A stretch of DNA of 64,000 nucleotides from Roseinatronobacter sp. S2 (GTDB taxonomy: Bacteria; Pseudomonadota; Alphaproteobacteria; Rhodobacterales; Rhodobacteraceae). Below, piece after piece: positions 1 through 8,406 of this stretch. Where the stretch lies: positions 1,422,001 through 1,486,000 of the forward strand of contig NZ_CP121113.1 of the NCBI RefSeq assembly GCF_029581395.1, in the 5' to 3' direction. A program made the translations under genes and the position numbers. Numbering within the stretch: the stretch's first letter is position 1; each line of letters starts with the position of its first letter. The notes below the pieces were generated by a model. The model did not search any database and was not told the DNA's origin. It saw nothing but the letters and a program-made list of their open reading frames with translations.

Positions 1-311
1 ATCGGGGCGACACCGCCAATGGCAAAACCGGTGGTTGCACGCACAAGGCCCACATCCGCGCGCCCCAACTCCTCGCCCGTCAGGCGGGATGCTTTTTGCG
101 CACAGACGCGGTTGCCGCCTGCGGTCAGGAAAAGCCGCACCGCCCCCGATGAGACCCCGCAAAAGATGATTGATTTCACGATCTGGTCAATTTCGCAGCC
201 GCATGCGGCTGCGGCCTGTTCGGCGGTGCGGGTTTCACCAGCTTCAACAATGGTGTCGGGCAGGCCCGCATCCGACAGGGCGCGGGCCACACGTTTCAAC
301 GATTTGCTCAT
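1..311 (-). CDS. YbaK/EbsC-type aminoacyl-tRNA deacylase (partial, cut by window start)
   Basis: Family role: removes mischarged amino acids, usually Cys or Ala from tRNA-Pro, in the cytosol. The visible N-terminal 103 residues begin MSKSLKRVARALSDAG and carry the family's DQIVKSIIF lysine segment and the TGFAIGGVAP loop. The ATG at 311-309 lies just after the stop of the aminotransferase upstream (stop at 316-318), so the two genes are probably co-transcribed. No clear ribosome binding site is visible, which is compatible with translational coupling. The C-terminus lies outside the window. The substrate (Cys-tRNA-Pro or another) cannot be told from this fragment. Confidence 0.85.
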   Translation of the reverse strand, partial: MSKSLKRVARALSDAGLPDTIVEAGETRTAEQAAAACGCEIDQIVKSIIFCGVSSGAVRLFLTAGGNRVCAQKASRLTGEELGRADVGLVRATTGFAIGGVAP

Positions 312-315
312 ATAA

Positions 316-1638
316 TCAGTCCAGATTGTCCAGAACGTCCGCAAGGGTGCCGATCAACTGGTCGATATGCGCTTTTTCAATGATCAGCGGGGGCGACATG
401 GCGATAATATCGCCGGTCGTGCGAATCAGCACGCCCTTTTCATAGGCTTTCAGGAAGGCGTTAAAGGCGCGTTGCGTGGGCGCGCCCGCGATTGGTTCCA
501 ACTCCACCGCGCCGATAAGGCCCATATTGCGAATGTCGATGACATGGCGGCGGCCCTTCAGCGAATGCACTGCTTCTTCCCAATAGGGGGCCATTTCCGC
601 CGCGCGTTCAAACAGCGCTTCTTCGCGGTATGTCTCCAGCGTGGCAAGCCCTGCTGCCGATGCAATCGGGCTGCCGGAATAGGTGTAGCCGTGAAACAGC
701 TCGATCAGGTTTTCGGGGCCGGTCATGAACGCATCATGGATTTCAGCCGTTGTCAGCACTGCGCCCATGGGAATCACACCATTGGTCAGCCCTTTGGCGC
801 AGGTGATCATGTCGGGCATCACATCGAAATGCTGGGCTGCAAAGGGGCTGCCAAGGCGGCCAAAGCCGGTGATCACTTCATCAAAGATCAGCAGAATACC
901 ATGTTTGCGTGTGATGTCGCGCAGGCGCTGCAAATAGCCCTTGGGCGGGATCAGAACGCCTGTGGACCCTGCCACCGGTTCAACAATGACCGCCGCAATT
1001 GTATCCGCGCCGTGCAGCGCCACAATGCGTTCCAACTCGTCCGCAATATCTGCGCCATGTTCCGGCTGGCCCTTTGACCACTGGTTTTGCGGGATATGGG
1101 TGTGGGGCATATGATCCACACCCACCAGCATCGCGCCGAAATGGCGGCGGTTACTGACGATCCCACCGACCGAAATACCGCCGAAATTCACGCCGTGATA
1201 GCCCCGCTCGCGCCCGATCAGGCGGGTGCGGCTGGCGTCGCCCTTGGCGCGGTGATAGGCCAGCGCGATTTTCAGCGCGGTTTCCACGCTTTCGGACCCC
1301 GAATTGGTGAAAAACGCATGGTCTATGCCTTCGGGCGCAAGGTCCACCAGACGGTTTGCCAATTCAAACGCTTTGGGGTGGCCCATCTGGAATGCAGGCG
1401 CATAGTCCAGTTCCTCGACCTGTTTCTGGATGGCTTCGGTAATTTTCGGGCGCTTGTGGCCTGCGTTGCAGCACCAAAGCCCTGCCGTGCCGTCCAGCAC
1501 CTGCCGCCCGTCCGATGTGGTGTAGAACATGCCATCAGCGGCCACCAGCATGCGCGGGGCCTGCTTGAACTGGCGGTTGGCTGTGAACGGCATCCAGAAG
1601 GCACGCAGATCATTGGGTGTGGGGCGGTCAAGGGCCAT
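316..1638 (-). CDS. Class III aminotransferase (omega-amino acid:pyruvate type)
   Basis: PLP-dependent fold-type I transaminase of 440 residues, of the kind that moves the amino group of beta-alanine or other omega-amines to pyruvate. Seen: the N-terminal substrate-loop segment FWMPFTANRQFK, the glycine-rich PLP phosphate region TNSGSESVETALK, the IFDEVITGFGR aspartate motif and the Schiff-base lysine at about residue 282 in ITCAKGLTNG. The start at 1638 is preferred over an in-frame codon 27 bases upstream because GGGAG lies about 8 bases before it. It is followed at once by the YbaK-like gene. Class III substrate specificity is hard to read from sequence; beta-alanine:pyruvate is the best guess, and taurine or putrescine activity is possible. 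Confidence 0.85.
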   Translation of the reverse strand: MALDRPTPNDLRAFWMPFTANRQFKQAPRMLVAADGMFYTTSDGRQVLDGTAGLWCCNAGHKRPKITEAIQKQVEELDYAPAFQMGHPKAFELANRLVDLAPEGIDHAFFTNSGSESVETALKIALAYHRAKGDASRTRLIGRERGYHGVNFGGISVGGIVSNRRHFGAMLVGVDHMPHTHIPQNQWSKGQPEHGADIADELERIVALHGADTIAAVIVEPVAGSTGVLIPPKGYLQRLRDITRKHGILLIFDEVITGFGRLGSPFAAQHFDVMPDMITCAKGLTNGVIPMGAVLTTAEIHDAFMTGPENLIELFHGYTYSGSPIASAAGLATLETYREEALFERAAEMAPYWEEAVHSLKGRRHVIDIRNMGLIGAVELEPIAGAPTQRAFNAFLKAYEKGVLIRTTGDIIAMSPPLIIEKAHIDQLIGTLADVLDNLD

Positions 1639-1726
1639 GGCTGTTACTCCCGTGAATTTGATCAAAAGACGCTACCAGATTTGCGCGCCATGACAAGGGG
1701 GCCATTACGAAGCGTCAGAAAAGGGG

Positions 1727-2323
1727 TCAGACGAACACCATTAATGCCGACAGCGCAAGCAACCCCGCCATGACGCGCATGAAAACACGCCAGTGGCGCG
1801 GGTTGCGTAAAAGCGTTGTCAGCAGCGCGCCCGCACTGGTCCAGAACAGACAGACCCCAAGATTGACAGAACTGAACGCCAGACCAAGGCGCAGCCCTTC
1901 CAGCGCGGGCGTCATTCCTGCGCCATAGCCCGCCGATGCCGCAAACGCTATTGCCCACACTTTCGGGTTAATCCACTGAAACAGGGCCGCTTGCAGCAGT
2001 GTCATGGGCTGGCCGGTGTCCTGCGTGTCCGATGCCGGACGGCGGGTCGCGTTGAAATAGGACCACGCCATATACAAAATCCAGCTTGCGGCCAGCACGC
2101 GCAGCACCAACCCAAGCGCGGGATTGGCCAGAATCAGCGCGCCCACCCCAAGGCCGGTAACACCCGCCGTGATGCCCACGCCAATGACGACGCCCAAAAG
2201 GTGCGGCATGGTTTGCCTGAACCCGAAACGCGCCCCCGATGCCGTCAACATCACGACATTCGGGCCGGGTGAAAACAGGCCAAGAAAGACAAAACTGTAA
2301 AGCAGCGGATCAAGCAGGGTCAT
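1727..2323 (-). CDS. LysE/RhtB-family amino acid exporter
   Basis: Inner-membrane protein of 198 residues, the normal length for the LysE/RhtB family. It has about six hydrophobic segments and the N-terminal signature GLFSPGPNVVMLTASGARFG (proline-glycine bend after the first helix) typical of these exporters. A longer in-frame reading exists upstream, but the extra 26 residues are basic and non-hydrophobic; the start at 2323 puts the first membrane helix at the N-terminus, as in the family. It exports an amino acid or a small derivative. The substrate is unknown. It lies 88 bases upstream of the aminotransferase on the same strand, so co-expression is possible. Confidence 0.85.
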   Translation of the reverse strand: MTLLDPLLYSFVFLGLFSPGPNVVMLTASGARFGFRQTMPHLLGVVIGVGITAGVTGLGVGALILANPALGLVLRVLAASWILYMAWSYFNATRRPASDTQDTGQPMTLLQAALFQWINPKVWAIAFAASAGYGAGMTPALEGLRLGLAFSSVNLGVCLFWTSAGALLTTLLRNPRHWRVFMRVMAGLLALSALMVFV

Positions 2324-2509
2324 GGGCGCATTCAGACTACCTTTGCGCGGCAAAGACAAGCGCCGCAAGTGGCGCGCAAATGCGCCTGTTTTCGGCTTCA
2401 TGCCGAACCCGCCCGCAAACGGGGTAATTCATATGATGCGTCATGAAATAGGGTCTGTTTCGCCCTTGGCCGAATTGACCTTGCGCGCAACGAAAGGCAC
2501 TGTTGCCGC

Positions 2510-5329
2510 ATGAATTTCTGGCCAATCACCCGCTTCCCGATTCCCTATGACCGCGCCGCAGGCACGGAGGCGCGCGCGCTTTTCCCTGCCCTGACCCCGC
2601 AGCAGGCAGACCTGATTGACGGCGCGGCCGGGTGCAGCCCCTATCTGAAAACGCTGATGGCGCGTGAACGCGACTGGATAGAGGGTGCGTTTGTCACCGA
2701 CCCCTGGGACTATCTGCAAACGGAACTGGATGCACTGGACGGTGTTGCGCTGCCGGACATGTCCGCGCGGCTGCGGCAGGCCAAACGCCGCGTTGCCCTG
2801 CTGGCGGCGCTGGCCGATCTGGGCGGGGTCTGGTCGCTGGATCAGGTCACCGGCGCGCTTAGCGATCTGGCCGACCGCGCCACCCATGTCGCCCTGACAG
2901 CCCTTGTTGCTGATGAAATCCGGCGCAAGAAGCTGCCCGGCGCAGTGCCCGAGGATGCAGCGACTGGTGCGGGTATGGTGGTGCTGGCCATGGGCAAGAT
3001 GGGCGCGAGAGAGTTGAACTATTCGTCTGACATCGATCTGATCTGCCTGTTTGATGAAACCCGTTTCAGCGCCGATGACTATCTGGATGCGCGCGCCAGT
3101 TTCATTCGTGTGACGCGCAAACTGTGCGGGTTGCTGTCCGACTACACCGCCGAAGGGTATGTGTTCCGCACCGATCTGCGCCTGCGCCCCGACCCGTCGG
3201 TGACGCCTGTGTGCCTGTCGATGGATGCGGCCGAGCGCTATTACGAAAGCGTTGGGCGGACATGGGAACGCGCGGCCTATATCAAGGCGCGGCCCTGTGC
3301 GGGGGATCTGGCCGCAGGGCGGCGGTTTCTGGAAACGCTGCGCCCCTTCGTGTGGCGCAGACATCTGGATTTCGCGGCCATTCAGGATGCCCATGACATG
3401 CGCCTGCGCATCAAGGCGCATAAGGGTCTGGGGGGCGCGCTGTGTCTGGAAGGGCATGATATCAAACTGGGGCAGGGCGGCATCCGCGAGATCGAATTTT
3501 TCACGCAGACCCGCCAGTTGATTGCGGGCGGGCGCGATCCTGATTTGCGCAGCTCGCGCACGGTTGACGGGCTGGCCGCACTGGCCGCCAAAGGGTGGAT
3601 TCCCGCAGATGTGGCTGAAAAACTGACCGCGCATTATGCTGAGCACCGCGAGATCGAGCACCGCCTGCAAATGGTTCAGGACGCCCAGACCCAGAAACTG
3701 CCGACCAGTGCCGAAGGGCTGGACCGGATTGCGCATTTCGTCGGACTGGACAACACCGGCACATTCCGTGACCGCCTTTTGCGCAGGTTGCGCGACGTGG
3801 CCGAACTGACCGAAGGGTTTTTTACACCGGATACGGGCGACAGCGTGGAAGAACCCGACCTGTCCGACACCCAGCAAGATATTATCGAAGGCTGGCGCAG
3901 TTATGCAGCGCTGCGGTCTGATCGCGCCAAAGAATTGTTCAAGCGCGTGCGGCCCGCATTGCTGACACGGCTGCACGATGCGGCAGACCCCGAAGCGGCA
4001 CTTGTGCAGTTCGACCGATTTCTGGGGGGGCTGCCTGCCGGTGTGCAGCTGTTCGCCCTGTTCGAGGCCAACCCGCAACTGATCGATCTTATCGTGGATA
4101 TCTGCGCCACATCGCCGCGGCTGGCCAGCTATCTGTCGCGCAACGCGGCAGTGTTCGACGCTGTCATCGGCGGCGGGTTCTTTGCACCATGGCCGGGAAC
4201 CGCATCCTTGCAAAACGACCTTGCCGACCGTCTGGCGCAGCTGGATGATTATGAACGTCAGCTGGACGCCGCGCGCGTCTGGGCGCGGGAATGGCATTTC
4301 AGGGTTGGCGTGCATCACCTGCGCGGGTTGATTGACGCGTTCGAGGCAGGCACAGAATACGCGTCGCTGGCAGAAGCGACACTGGGCGCGTTGTGGCCTG
4401 TCGTGGTGGCGGAATTTGCGCGCAAACATGGCCCGCCGCCGGGACAGGGGGCTGTTGTTCTTGGCATGGGGTCGCTTGGGGCAGGACGGCTGAACGCAGC
4501 GTCAGATGTGGATCTGATCGTGATTTATGATGCCGATCCGTCCGAAAACTCTGCCGGGCCGCGCCCGCTGGACACACGCAGCTATTTTGCCCGCCTGACC
4601 AAGGCGTATCTTACGGCCATCAGCGCACCCACTGCCGAAGGGCGCCTGTATGAGGTGGATATGCGGCTGCGCCCATCGGGGCGGCAAGGCCCTGTTGCGA
4701 CCAGCCTGACCGCGTTTCGCGACTATCAGTTCAACGAGGCATGGACATGGGAACATCTGGCGCTGACGCGCGCGCGGCGGGTTGCAGGCTCGGTGGGGCT
4801 GGGCGAGACGATCGAAGGGCTGCGCCGGACGCTGTTGCAGGACAAATCCACCGGCGCAAATATCCGCAAGGATGTGGCCGATATGCGCGCCAGACTGTCC
4901 GAGGCCAAACCCGCGCATGGCCTGTGGGATGCCAAGGCAGGGCCGGGGCGGCTGATGGATATCGAACTGGCGGCACAATTTTGCGCGCTTGCGGCGGGCC
5001 ATCATGCGCGCCGTGTAGAGCAACAATTGCGCGCCGGTGCCAAAGCCGGGGTGATCAGCGCGCAGGACGAGCAGTGCCTGCTGCGCGCCTATCGCCTGTG
5101 CTGGACGATGCAGGCAACGGGGCGGCAACTGGCCGACAAGATTTCCGATGTCGCAGATCTTGGTCGTGGCGGGCAGAAGTTCATCCTGAATTCGGTCGGC
5201 TGCGAAAGCGTCAGTATTCTGGCCGACAGGCTGAAAGACATGTGCACAATGTCGGCAACGGTGATAGATTCAATTTTTGCCCCTGATGCGGCGATGCAGG
5301 ATGACGCTGAGAATGACACACGCACATGA
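2510..5329 (+). CDS. glnE: Bifunctional glutamine synthetase adenylyltransferase/deadenylylase
   Basis: Controls glutamine synthetase by adding or removing AMP on a tyrosine, in response to the PII protein. The 939 residues match the family length. Two nucleotidyltransferase domains are visible: the first around GKMGARELNYSSDIDLI (aspartates near residues 173-175), the second around GSLGAGRLNAASDVDLI (near 665-667). Each is followed by the RLRP motif (TDLRLRPD and VDMRLRPSG). The protein starts MNFWPITRFPIPYD. The next small gene overlaps its 3' end by 17 bases and a TusA-like gene follows, forming a three-gene plus-strand unit. Nitrogen control also matters for the GS-like gene gmaS later in the window, but GlnE is not known to act on that family. 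Confidence 0.95.
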   Translation: MNFWPITRFPIPYDRAAGTEARALFPALTPQQADLIDGAAGCSPYLKTLMARERDWIEGAFVTDPWDYLQTELDALDGVALPDMSARLRQAKRRVALLAALADLGGVWSLDQVTGALSDLADRATHVALTALVADEIRRKKLPGAVPEDAATGAGMVVLAMGKMGARELNYSSDIDLICLFDETRFSADDYLDARASFIRVTRKLCGLLSDYTAEGYVFRTDLRLRPDPSVTPVCLSMDAAERYYESVGRTWERAAYIKARPCAGDLAAGRRFLETLRPFVWRRHLDFAAIQDAHDMRLRIKAHKGLGGALCLEGHDIKLGQGGIREIEFFTQTRQLIAGGRDPDLRSSRTVDGLAALAAKGWIPADVAEKLTAHYAEHREIEHRLQMVQDAQTQKLPTSAEGLDRIAHFVGLDNTGTFRDRLLRRLRDVAELTEGFFTPDTGDSVEEPDLSDTQQDIIEGWRSYAALRSDRAKELFKRVRPALLTRLHDAADPEAALVQFDRFLGGLPAGVQLFALFEANPQLIDLIVDICATSPRLASYLSRNAAVFDAVIGGGFFAPWPGTASLQNDLADRLAQLDDYERQLDAARVWAREWHFRVGVHHLRGLIDAFEAGTEYASLAEATLGALWPVVVAEFARKHGPPPGQGAVVLGMGSLGAGRLNAASDVDLIVIYDADPSENSAGPRPLDTRSYFARLTKAYLTAISAPTAEGRLYEVDMRLRPSGRQGPVATSLTAFRDYQFNEAWTWEHLALTRARRVAGSVGLGETIEGLRRTLLQDKSTGANIRKDVADMRARLSEAKPAHGLWDAKAGPGRLMDIELAAQFCALAAGHHARRVEQQLRAGAKAGVISAQDEQCLLRAYRLCWTMQATGRQLADKISDVADLGRGGQKFILNSVGCESVSILADRLKDMCTMSATVIDSIFAPDAAMQDDAENDTRT

Positions 5330-5564
5330 CCCGAAGGGGCTGATCCGCGAAAGCTACCGGATGGATGGAATCAGCATGGATGAATGCCGGTCGATCCTGA
5401 TTGACTGGGCGCTGAGTTTGCCTGTCGGGCAAGAACCGTTGCAGGCAATTCGCGCCATGCTGGACCAATACGGCACTCATGCCCCCGACCACCCCATGAC
5501 TGCGCTGTTGCAAGAAGGGCTGACACCGCGCCCGCCGCGCGCCCGCAAGGGGCGCAGCAAATGA
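5313..5564 (+). CDS. Small conserved hypothetical protein
   Basis: Protein of 83 residues starting MTHAHDPKGLIRESYRMDGI and ending in a basic proline-rich tail (RPPRARKGRSK). I do not recognise a domain. The chosen ATG overlaps the last 17 bases of glnE, and the stop overlaps the start of the following TusA-like gene as ATGA, so translation is probably coupled through all three genes. A longer reading from 5277 is possible but adds only basic residues read out of frame with glnE. Tight packing and codon use like the neighbours support it being a real gene. Function unknown. Confidence 0.7.
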   Translation: MTHAHDPKGLIRESYRMDGISMDECRSILIDWALSLPVGQEPLQAIRAMLDQYGTHAPDHPMTALLQEGLTPRPPRARKGRSK

Positions 5565-5800
5565 CGTGCCAGATTGTCGCCGATCACGAAGTTGATGCCA
5601 TTGGCCTGCTATGCCCGTTGCCGGTTCTGAAGGCGCGAAAGCGGTTGCAGCAGATGGCACCCGGACAGGTCTTGCGCGTGCTGGCGTCTGATCCGGCGGC
5701 GGTGATTGATATTCCGCATTTTTGTCAGCAATCCGGCCACCACCTGTTGCATTCAGAAGCCGCCGGTTCGGCAACGGCCTATCTGATTCGCTGCGGCTGA
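5561..5800 (+). CDS. TusA/SirA-family sulfur-carrier protein
   Basis: Protein of 79 residues with the TusA core: GLLCPLPVLKARKRLQQM near residues 14-31, in which the first cysteine of the CPxP motif carries persulfide sulfur in the family, followed by the beta-strand segment GQVLRVLASDPAAVIDIPHFC. Homologues hand sulfur to tRNA thiolation or other sulfur pathways in the cytosol. Its start overlaps the stop of the preceding small gene (ATGA). The best-known TusA works with TusBCDE, and none of those genes is nearby, so the partner is open. A convergent intergenic repeat follows directly. Confidence 0.85.
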   Translation: MTCQIVADHEVDAIGLLCPLPVLKARKRLQQMAPGQVLRVLASDPAAVIDIPHFCQQSGHHLLHSEAAGSATAYLIRCG

Positions 5801-5881
5801 TTTGCATTTCGGGCCGAAGCCGTGGTGAGAGCGGATCGACATGTCCTGTTTCGCTTTTGGCCTTTGCGGTCAGTGGGAATG

Positions 5882-6071
5882 CCCAAGGCGCGGAGCAAAG
5901 GGCGAAGCCCGCCGCGCCATCGGTGGGCCGTCCCGCGGCCTGCCGATTTGGCTGATGGCACGCCAAGCCTATGATCTTGGGATTATGCAGCCCGCATAAA
6001 GTGAACTTCACCAACGCCGGATCGGCAGACCCCGGCCCACCGATGGCACGGGCTTTGGCCAAGCGCGAATG
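5882..6071. repeat. Structured intergenic repeat, copy 1 of 4
   Basis: About 190 bases shared with copies at 23786, 47067 and 58816. It lies between convergent tusA-like and DUF1638 genes. It contains a hairpin GGCGCGG/CCGCGCC enclosing GGGC-gaa-GCCC, then long inverted arms (CCATCGGTGGGCCG near 5918 and its exact complement CGGCCCACCGATGG near 6032) extended by GCCTGCCGAT/ATCGGCAGAC. There is no convincing coding potential. It may act as a bidirectional terminator or RNA-stabilising element. The rest of the 5801-6094 intergenic region shows nothing else. Confidence 0.85.
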
Positions 6072-6094
6072 ATCGCAAAAGGGCAGAATCGCCG

Positions 6095-6727
6095 TTACAG
6101 CCGCGACAACTCCCGCGCCAGATCACCATATCCCGTAAACCGCCGTTCATAGGCCAGACCCAGCCTGCGTGCGGCATCCTTCGCCTTTTCATCAAGGTCG
6201 GGATCATTGGTCTGGGCCTGATAGATCAGCTTGGTGTAATTGCCGAACATCATCTGGATCAGTTCGGGGTGACGGTCAAATCCCATAGGTTTCCAGACAA
6301 AGGCATCAAACTGGCGCACCAGAAAATCGGTCAGGTAGAAGGCCGTGATTTCTTGCCCGGACCGGGCGGCAAATTCATCTACGCCATCGAAAAACGCATA
6401 GCAATGCGGGCCGGGCACCATTTGCACCCCCAGCGCGTCACATCTTGCCTGCAACAATCCGCCAGTCCCGCAATCGGCATAAACGACGAATATCGTCTCA
6501 TACTGGTCGCGGTGCTGGATGACGGCCTTTTCAACCGCATCGGGAATACGGTCCGGCCACAGGTGCAGATTGGCTGGCAGGCACAGCAAATCCATATGTG
6601 TCCAGCTATTGGCGGCCTTCAGTGCCAGAATTTCACGCGCCAGCGCACCGCAAGCCAGCAACAGAATTGTGCCGCGCCCCTGTGCGGGCAACCCCTGCTC
6701 CGTCAGGGTTTTGTCATTCGGCTGCAT
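6095..6727 (-). CDS. DUF1638 domain protein
   Basis: Protein of 210 residues. The visible DUF1638 features are an N-terminal strand TILLLACGALAREILAL, the PANLHLWPDRIPDAVE segment, and VVYADCGTGG with a conserved cysteine. No biochemical role is established; family members often sit near corrinoid or methylamine-type methyltransferases and in methanogens. Here it overlaps the 3' end of mazG by 14 bases, which suggests translational coupling. The start at 6727 is chosen because the longer upstream reading only runs into mazG in another frame. Function unknown; linkage to the distant methylamine cluster would be speculation. Confidence 0.8.
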   Translation of the reverse strand: MQPNDKTLTEQGLPAQGRGTILLLACGALAREILALKAANSWTHMDLLCLPANLHLWPDRIPDAVEKAVIQHRDQYETIFVVYADCGTGGLLQARCDALGVQMVPGPHCYAFFDGVDEFAARSGQEITAFYLTDFLVRQFDAFVWKPMGFDRHPELIQMMFGNYTKLIYQAQTNDPDLDEKAKDAARRLGLAYERRFTGYGDLARELSRL

Positions 6728-7544
6728 CGCGTTTTTCCCGGGCTTTGGCGGCGTTCCAAAGCGTGTCCATTTCGTCCAATGTGCTGTCGGCAGGGCTGCG
6801 CCCTTGTGCGGCAAGCGCGCGTTCAATGCTTTGAAACCGGCGGGTGAATTTGGCGTTTGCGGCGCGCAGGGCTTCTTCGGGGTCCAGTTTCAGGTGTCGC
6901 GCCAGGTTGGCCATGACAAACAGCAGGTCGCCGAATTCTTCCGCGACCTCGACATCGCTTAGCGTGTCGCGCGCTTCTACCAATTCGCGCGATTCCTCAA
7001 GTATCTTGTCCAGAACCTGATCGGTGGATGGCCAGTCAAACCCCACGCGCGCGGCGCGTTTTTGCAGCTTCACCGCACGCATCAGGGCGGGCAGACCAAG
7101 CGCCACATCATCCAGAACGCCGCCCTGCGCGCGCGCGGCCCGTTCGGCGGCCTTGACGCGTTCCCAATCCTGCACCTGTTGTTGCGCGCTTTTATCGCGG
7201 CGCTCATCGCCAAACACATGCGGGTGGCGGGCGACCATCTTGTCGGAAATGCCGCGCGTTATGTCGTCAAAGGTGAAATGCCCTGCTTCTTCGGCCATCT
7301 GGGCGTGATAGACCACTTGCAGCAGCAAATCCCCCAATTCGCCCTGAAGCGCGGGCCAGTCGCCTTTTTCAATCGCATCGGCCACTTCATAGGCCTCCTC
7401 GATCGTGTAGGGGGCGATGGACGCAAAATCCTGTTCGATATCCCATGGGCAGCCGGTGTCCGGGTCGCGCAAGGCACGCATGATTGCGCGCAGGCGTGTC
7501 AGGCTGCCATCGGGTTGAAAGATCAGCGGGTCATGATCTGGCAT
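6714..7544 (-). CDS. mazG: Nucleoside triphosphate pyrophosphohydrolase MazG
   Basis: Hydrolyses (d)NTPs to NMP and pyrophosphate, cleaning the nucleotide pool. The 276 residues hold two all-alpha MazG repeats. The first has PWDIEQDFASIAPYTIEEAYEV followed by the metal-binding EVADAIEKGDW and ELGDLLLQVVYHA (EExxE and ExxD pattern); the second has VEVAEEFGDLLFVMANLARH. The start at 7544 has GGAGT 7-8 bases upstream, which decides against the longer reading. DUF1638 overlaps its end. The upstream membrane gene ends within 45 bases on the same strand, so a three-gene minus-strand operon is likely. Confidence 0.95.
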   Translation of the reverse strand: MPDHDPLIFQPDGSLTRLRAIMRALRDPDTGCPWDIEQDFASIAPYTIEEAYEVADAIEKGDWPALQGELGDLLLQVVYHAQMAEEAGHFTFDDITRGISDKMVARHPHVFGDERRDKSAQQQVQDWERVKAAERAARAQGGVLDDVALGLPALMRAVKLQKRAARVGFDWPSTDQVLDKILEESRELVEARDTLSDVEVAEEFGDLLFVMANLARHLKLDPEEALRAANAKFTRRFQSIERALAAQGRSPADSTLDEMDTLWNAAKAREKRDAAE

Positions 7545-7588
7545 GTGGCACTCCGTTCCATGGCTTGCGCCCGTGTGATACCGTTGTG

Positions 7589-8311
7589 TTACAGCGCGGC
7601 CTGCGTGTGTCCAGCCCAAAGGTTGCGCGCACTGGCCAGCACGACGATCAGCAGCGCCACCGATGTGGCCCCGATGATCAGGGCCGTGCCCCCAAGATTG
7701 GCGACCAACACCCCGATAAAGGCCCAGATGACAGCAACGCCGTAATCAGGGCTGTCGGGGCGGCGCGCCAGCACCCACACTGCCAGCGCGGTTGCGCCCG
7801 CAAGTGCGATGATGGCCGCCCATTGCGACGATACAAGCCCATAGCCGCCCAGCGATACCCCCAGCGACACATGCGCTGCCGCCGTCAGCCAGCCCGCATA
7901 AAGGCCCACAGGTGCCTGAAGCACCCATCGGTCGCGCATTGGCGCGCGCAACAGCGCTTGAATGGCAAAAAACAGCATCCAGAAAATCAGCACGGTTGCG
8001 CCAAGCGGCGAAAACCCCGCAAGCCACAACCACAAGGCCCCCGGCCCAAGGCTAAGGATCATGGGGCCTTGCACATGGTGCCAGTCGGCATCGTGCCTGC
8101 GGGCATAGACCCCCATGATGGCAAATACCGCCAACCACAGATAGATGATGCCCCAGATCGCAAACGCATAGCCCGCTGGCTGAACTGGCGGGTCAATCTG
8201 CGGGACCGGAAAACGCTGCGCGTCAAACCCGCTGAACGGGTCTGTCACATAGGGCGACAGCACAAAGGCGGCTGTTGCAAGCAAGGTCAGTGTGGGCAGG
8301 AACTGTTTCAT
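7589..8311 (-). CDS. TspO/MBR-related multi-pass membrane protein
   Basis: Protein of 240 residues with about seven hydrophobic helices. The segment PAGYAFAIWGIIYLWLAVFA (around residues 45-64) resembles the PxWxFxxxWxxLY pattern of tryptophan-rich sensory/TspO-like proteins, and tryptophans recur in later helices. TspO homologues bind porphyrins or other hydrophobic ligands; whether this one does is not known. It lies just upstream of mazG. The short gap to the gltA terminator on the other side marks it as the likely first gene of its operon. It could also be an unrelated membrane protein with a similar first helix pair. Confidence 0.6.
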   Translation of the reverse strand: MKQFLPTLTLLATAAFVLSPYVTDPFSGFDAQRFPVPQIDPPVQPAGYAFAIWGIIYLWLAVFAIMGVYARRHDADWHHVQGPMILSLGPGALWLWLAGFSPLGATVLIFWMLFFAIQALLRAPMRDRWVLQAPVGLYAGWLTAAAHVSLGVSLGGYGLVSSQWAAIIALAGATALAVWVLARRPDSPDYGVAVIWAFIGVLVANLGGTALIIGATSVALLIVVLASARNLWAGHTQAAL

Positions 8312-8354
8312 AGGGCGTGACCTAACCTTTCACTTGGGCGGATTCCAGTGTGCA

Positions 8355-8390
8355 AATAAAAACGCCGCCCATCGGGGCGGCGTTTTTTGG
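8355..8390 (-). terminator. Rho-independent terminator of gltA
   Basis: Just past the gltA stop (8407). A strong stem AACGCCGCCC/GGGCGGCGTT closes on a short loop (8361-8383). In the minus direction it ends in GTTTTTATTT; on the plus strand it also has a T run, so it could work both ways. Confidence 0.85.
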
Positions 8391-8406
8391 TGTCGCTGCG
8401 CAAATT

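Noticed and set aside
2441..4429. 662-codon open frame on the minus strand across glnE
   Set aside because: It lies wholly under glnE, which has all family motifs. The peptide is low-complexity with many Gln, His and Arg, as expected for the reverse of a GC-rich gene.
5779..6062. Small minus-strand frames in the tusA-DUF1638 gap
   Set aside because: They are explained by repeat copy 1; the same peptide appears in all four copies because the DNA is repeated.
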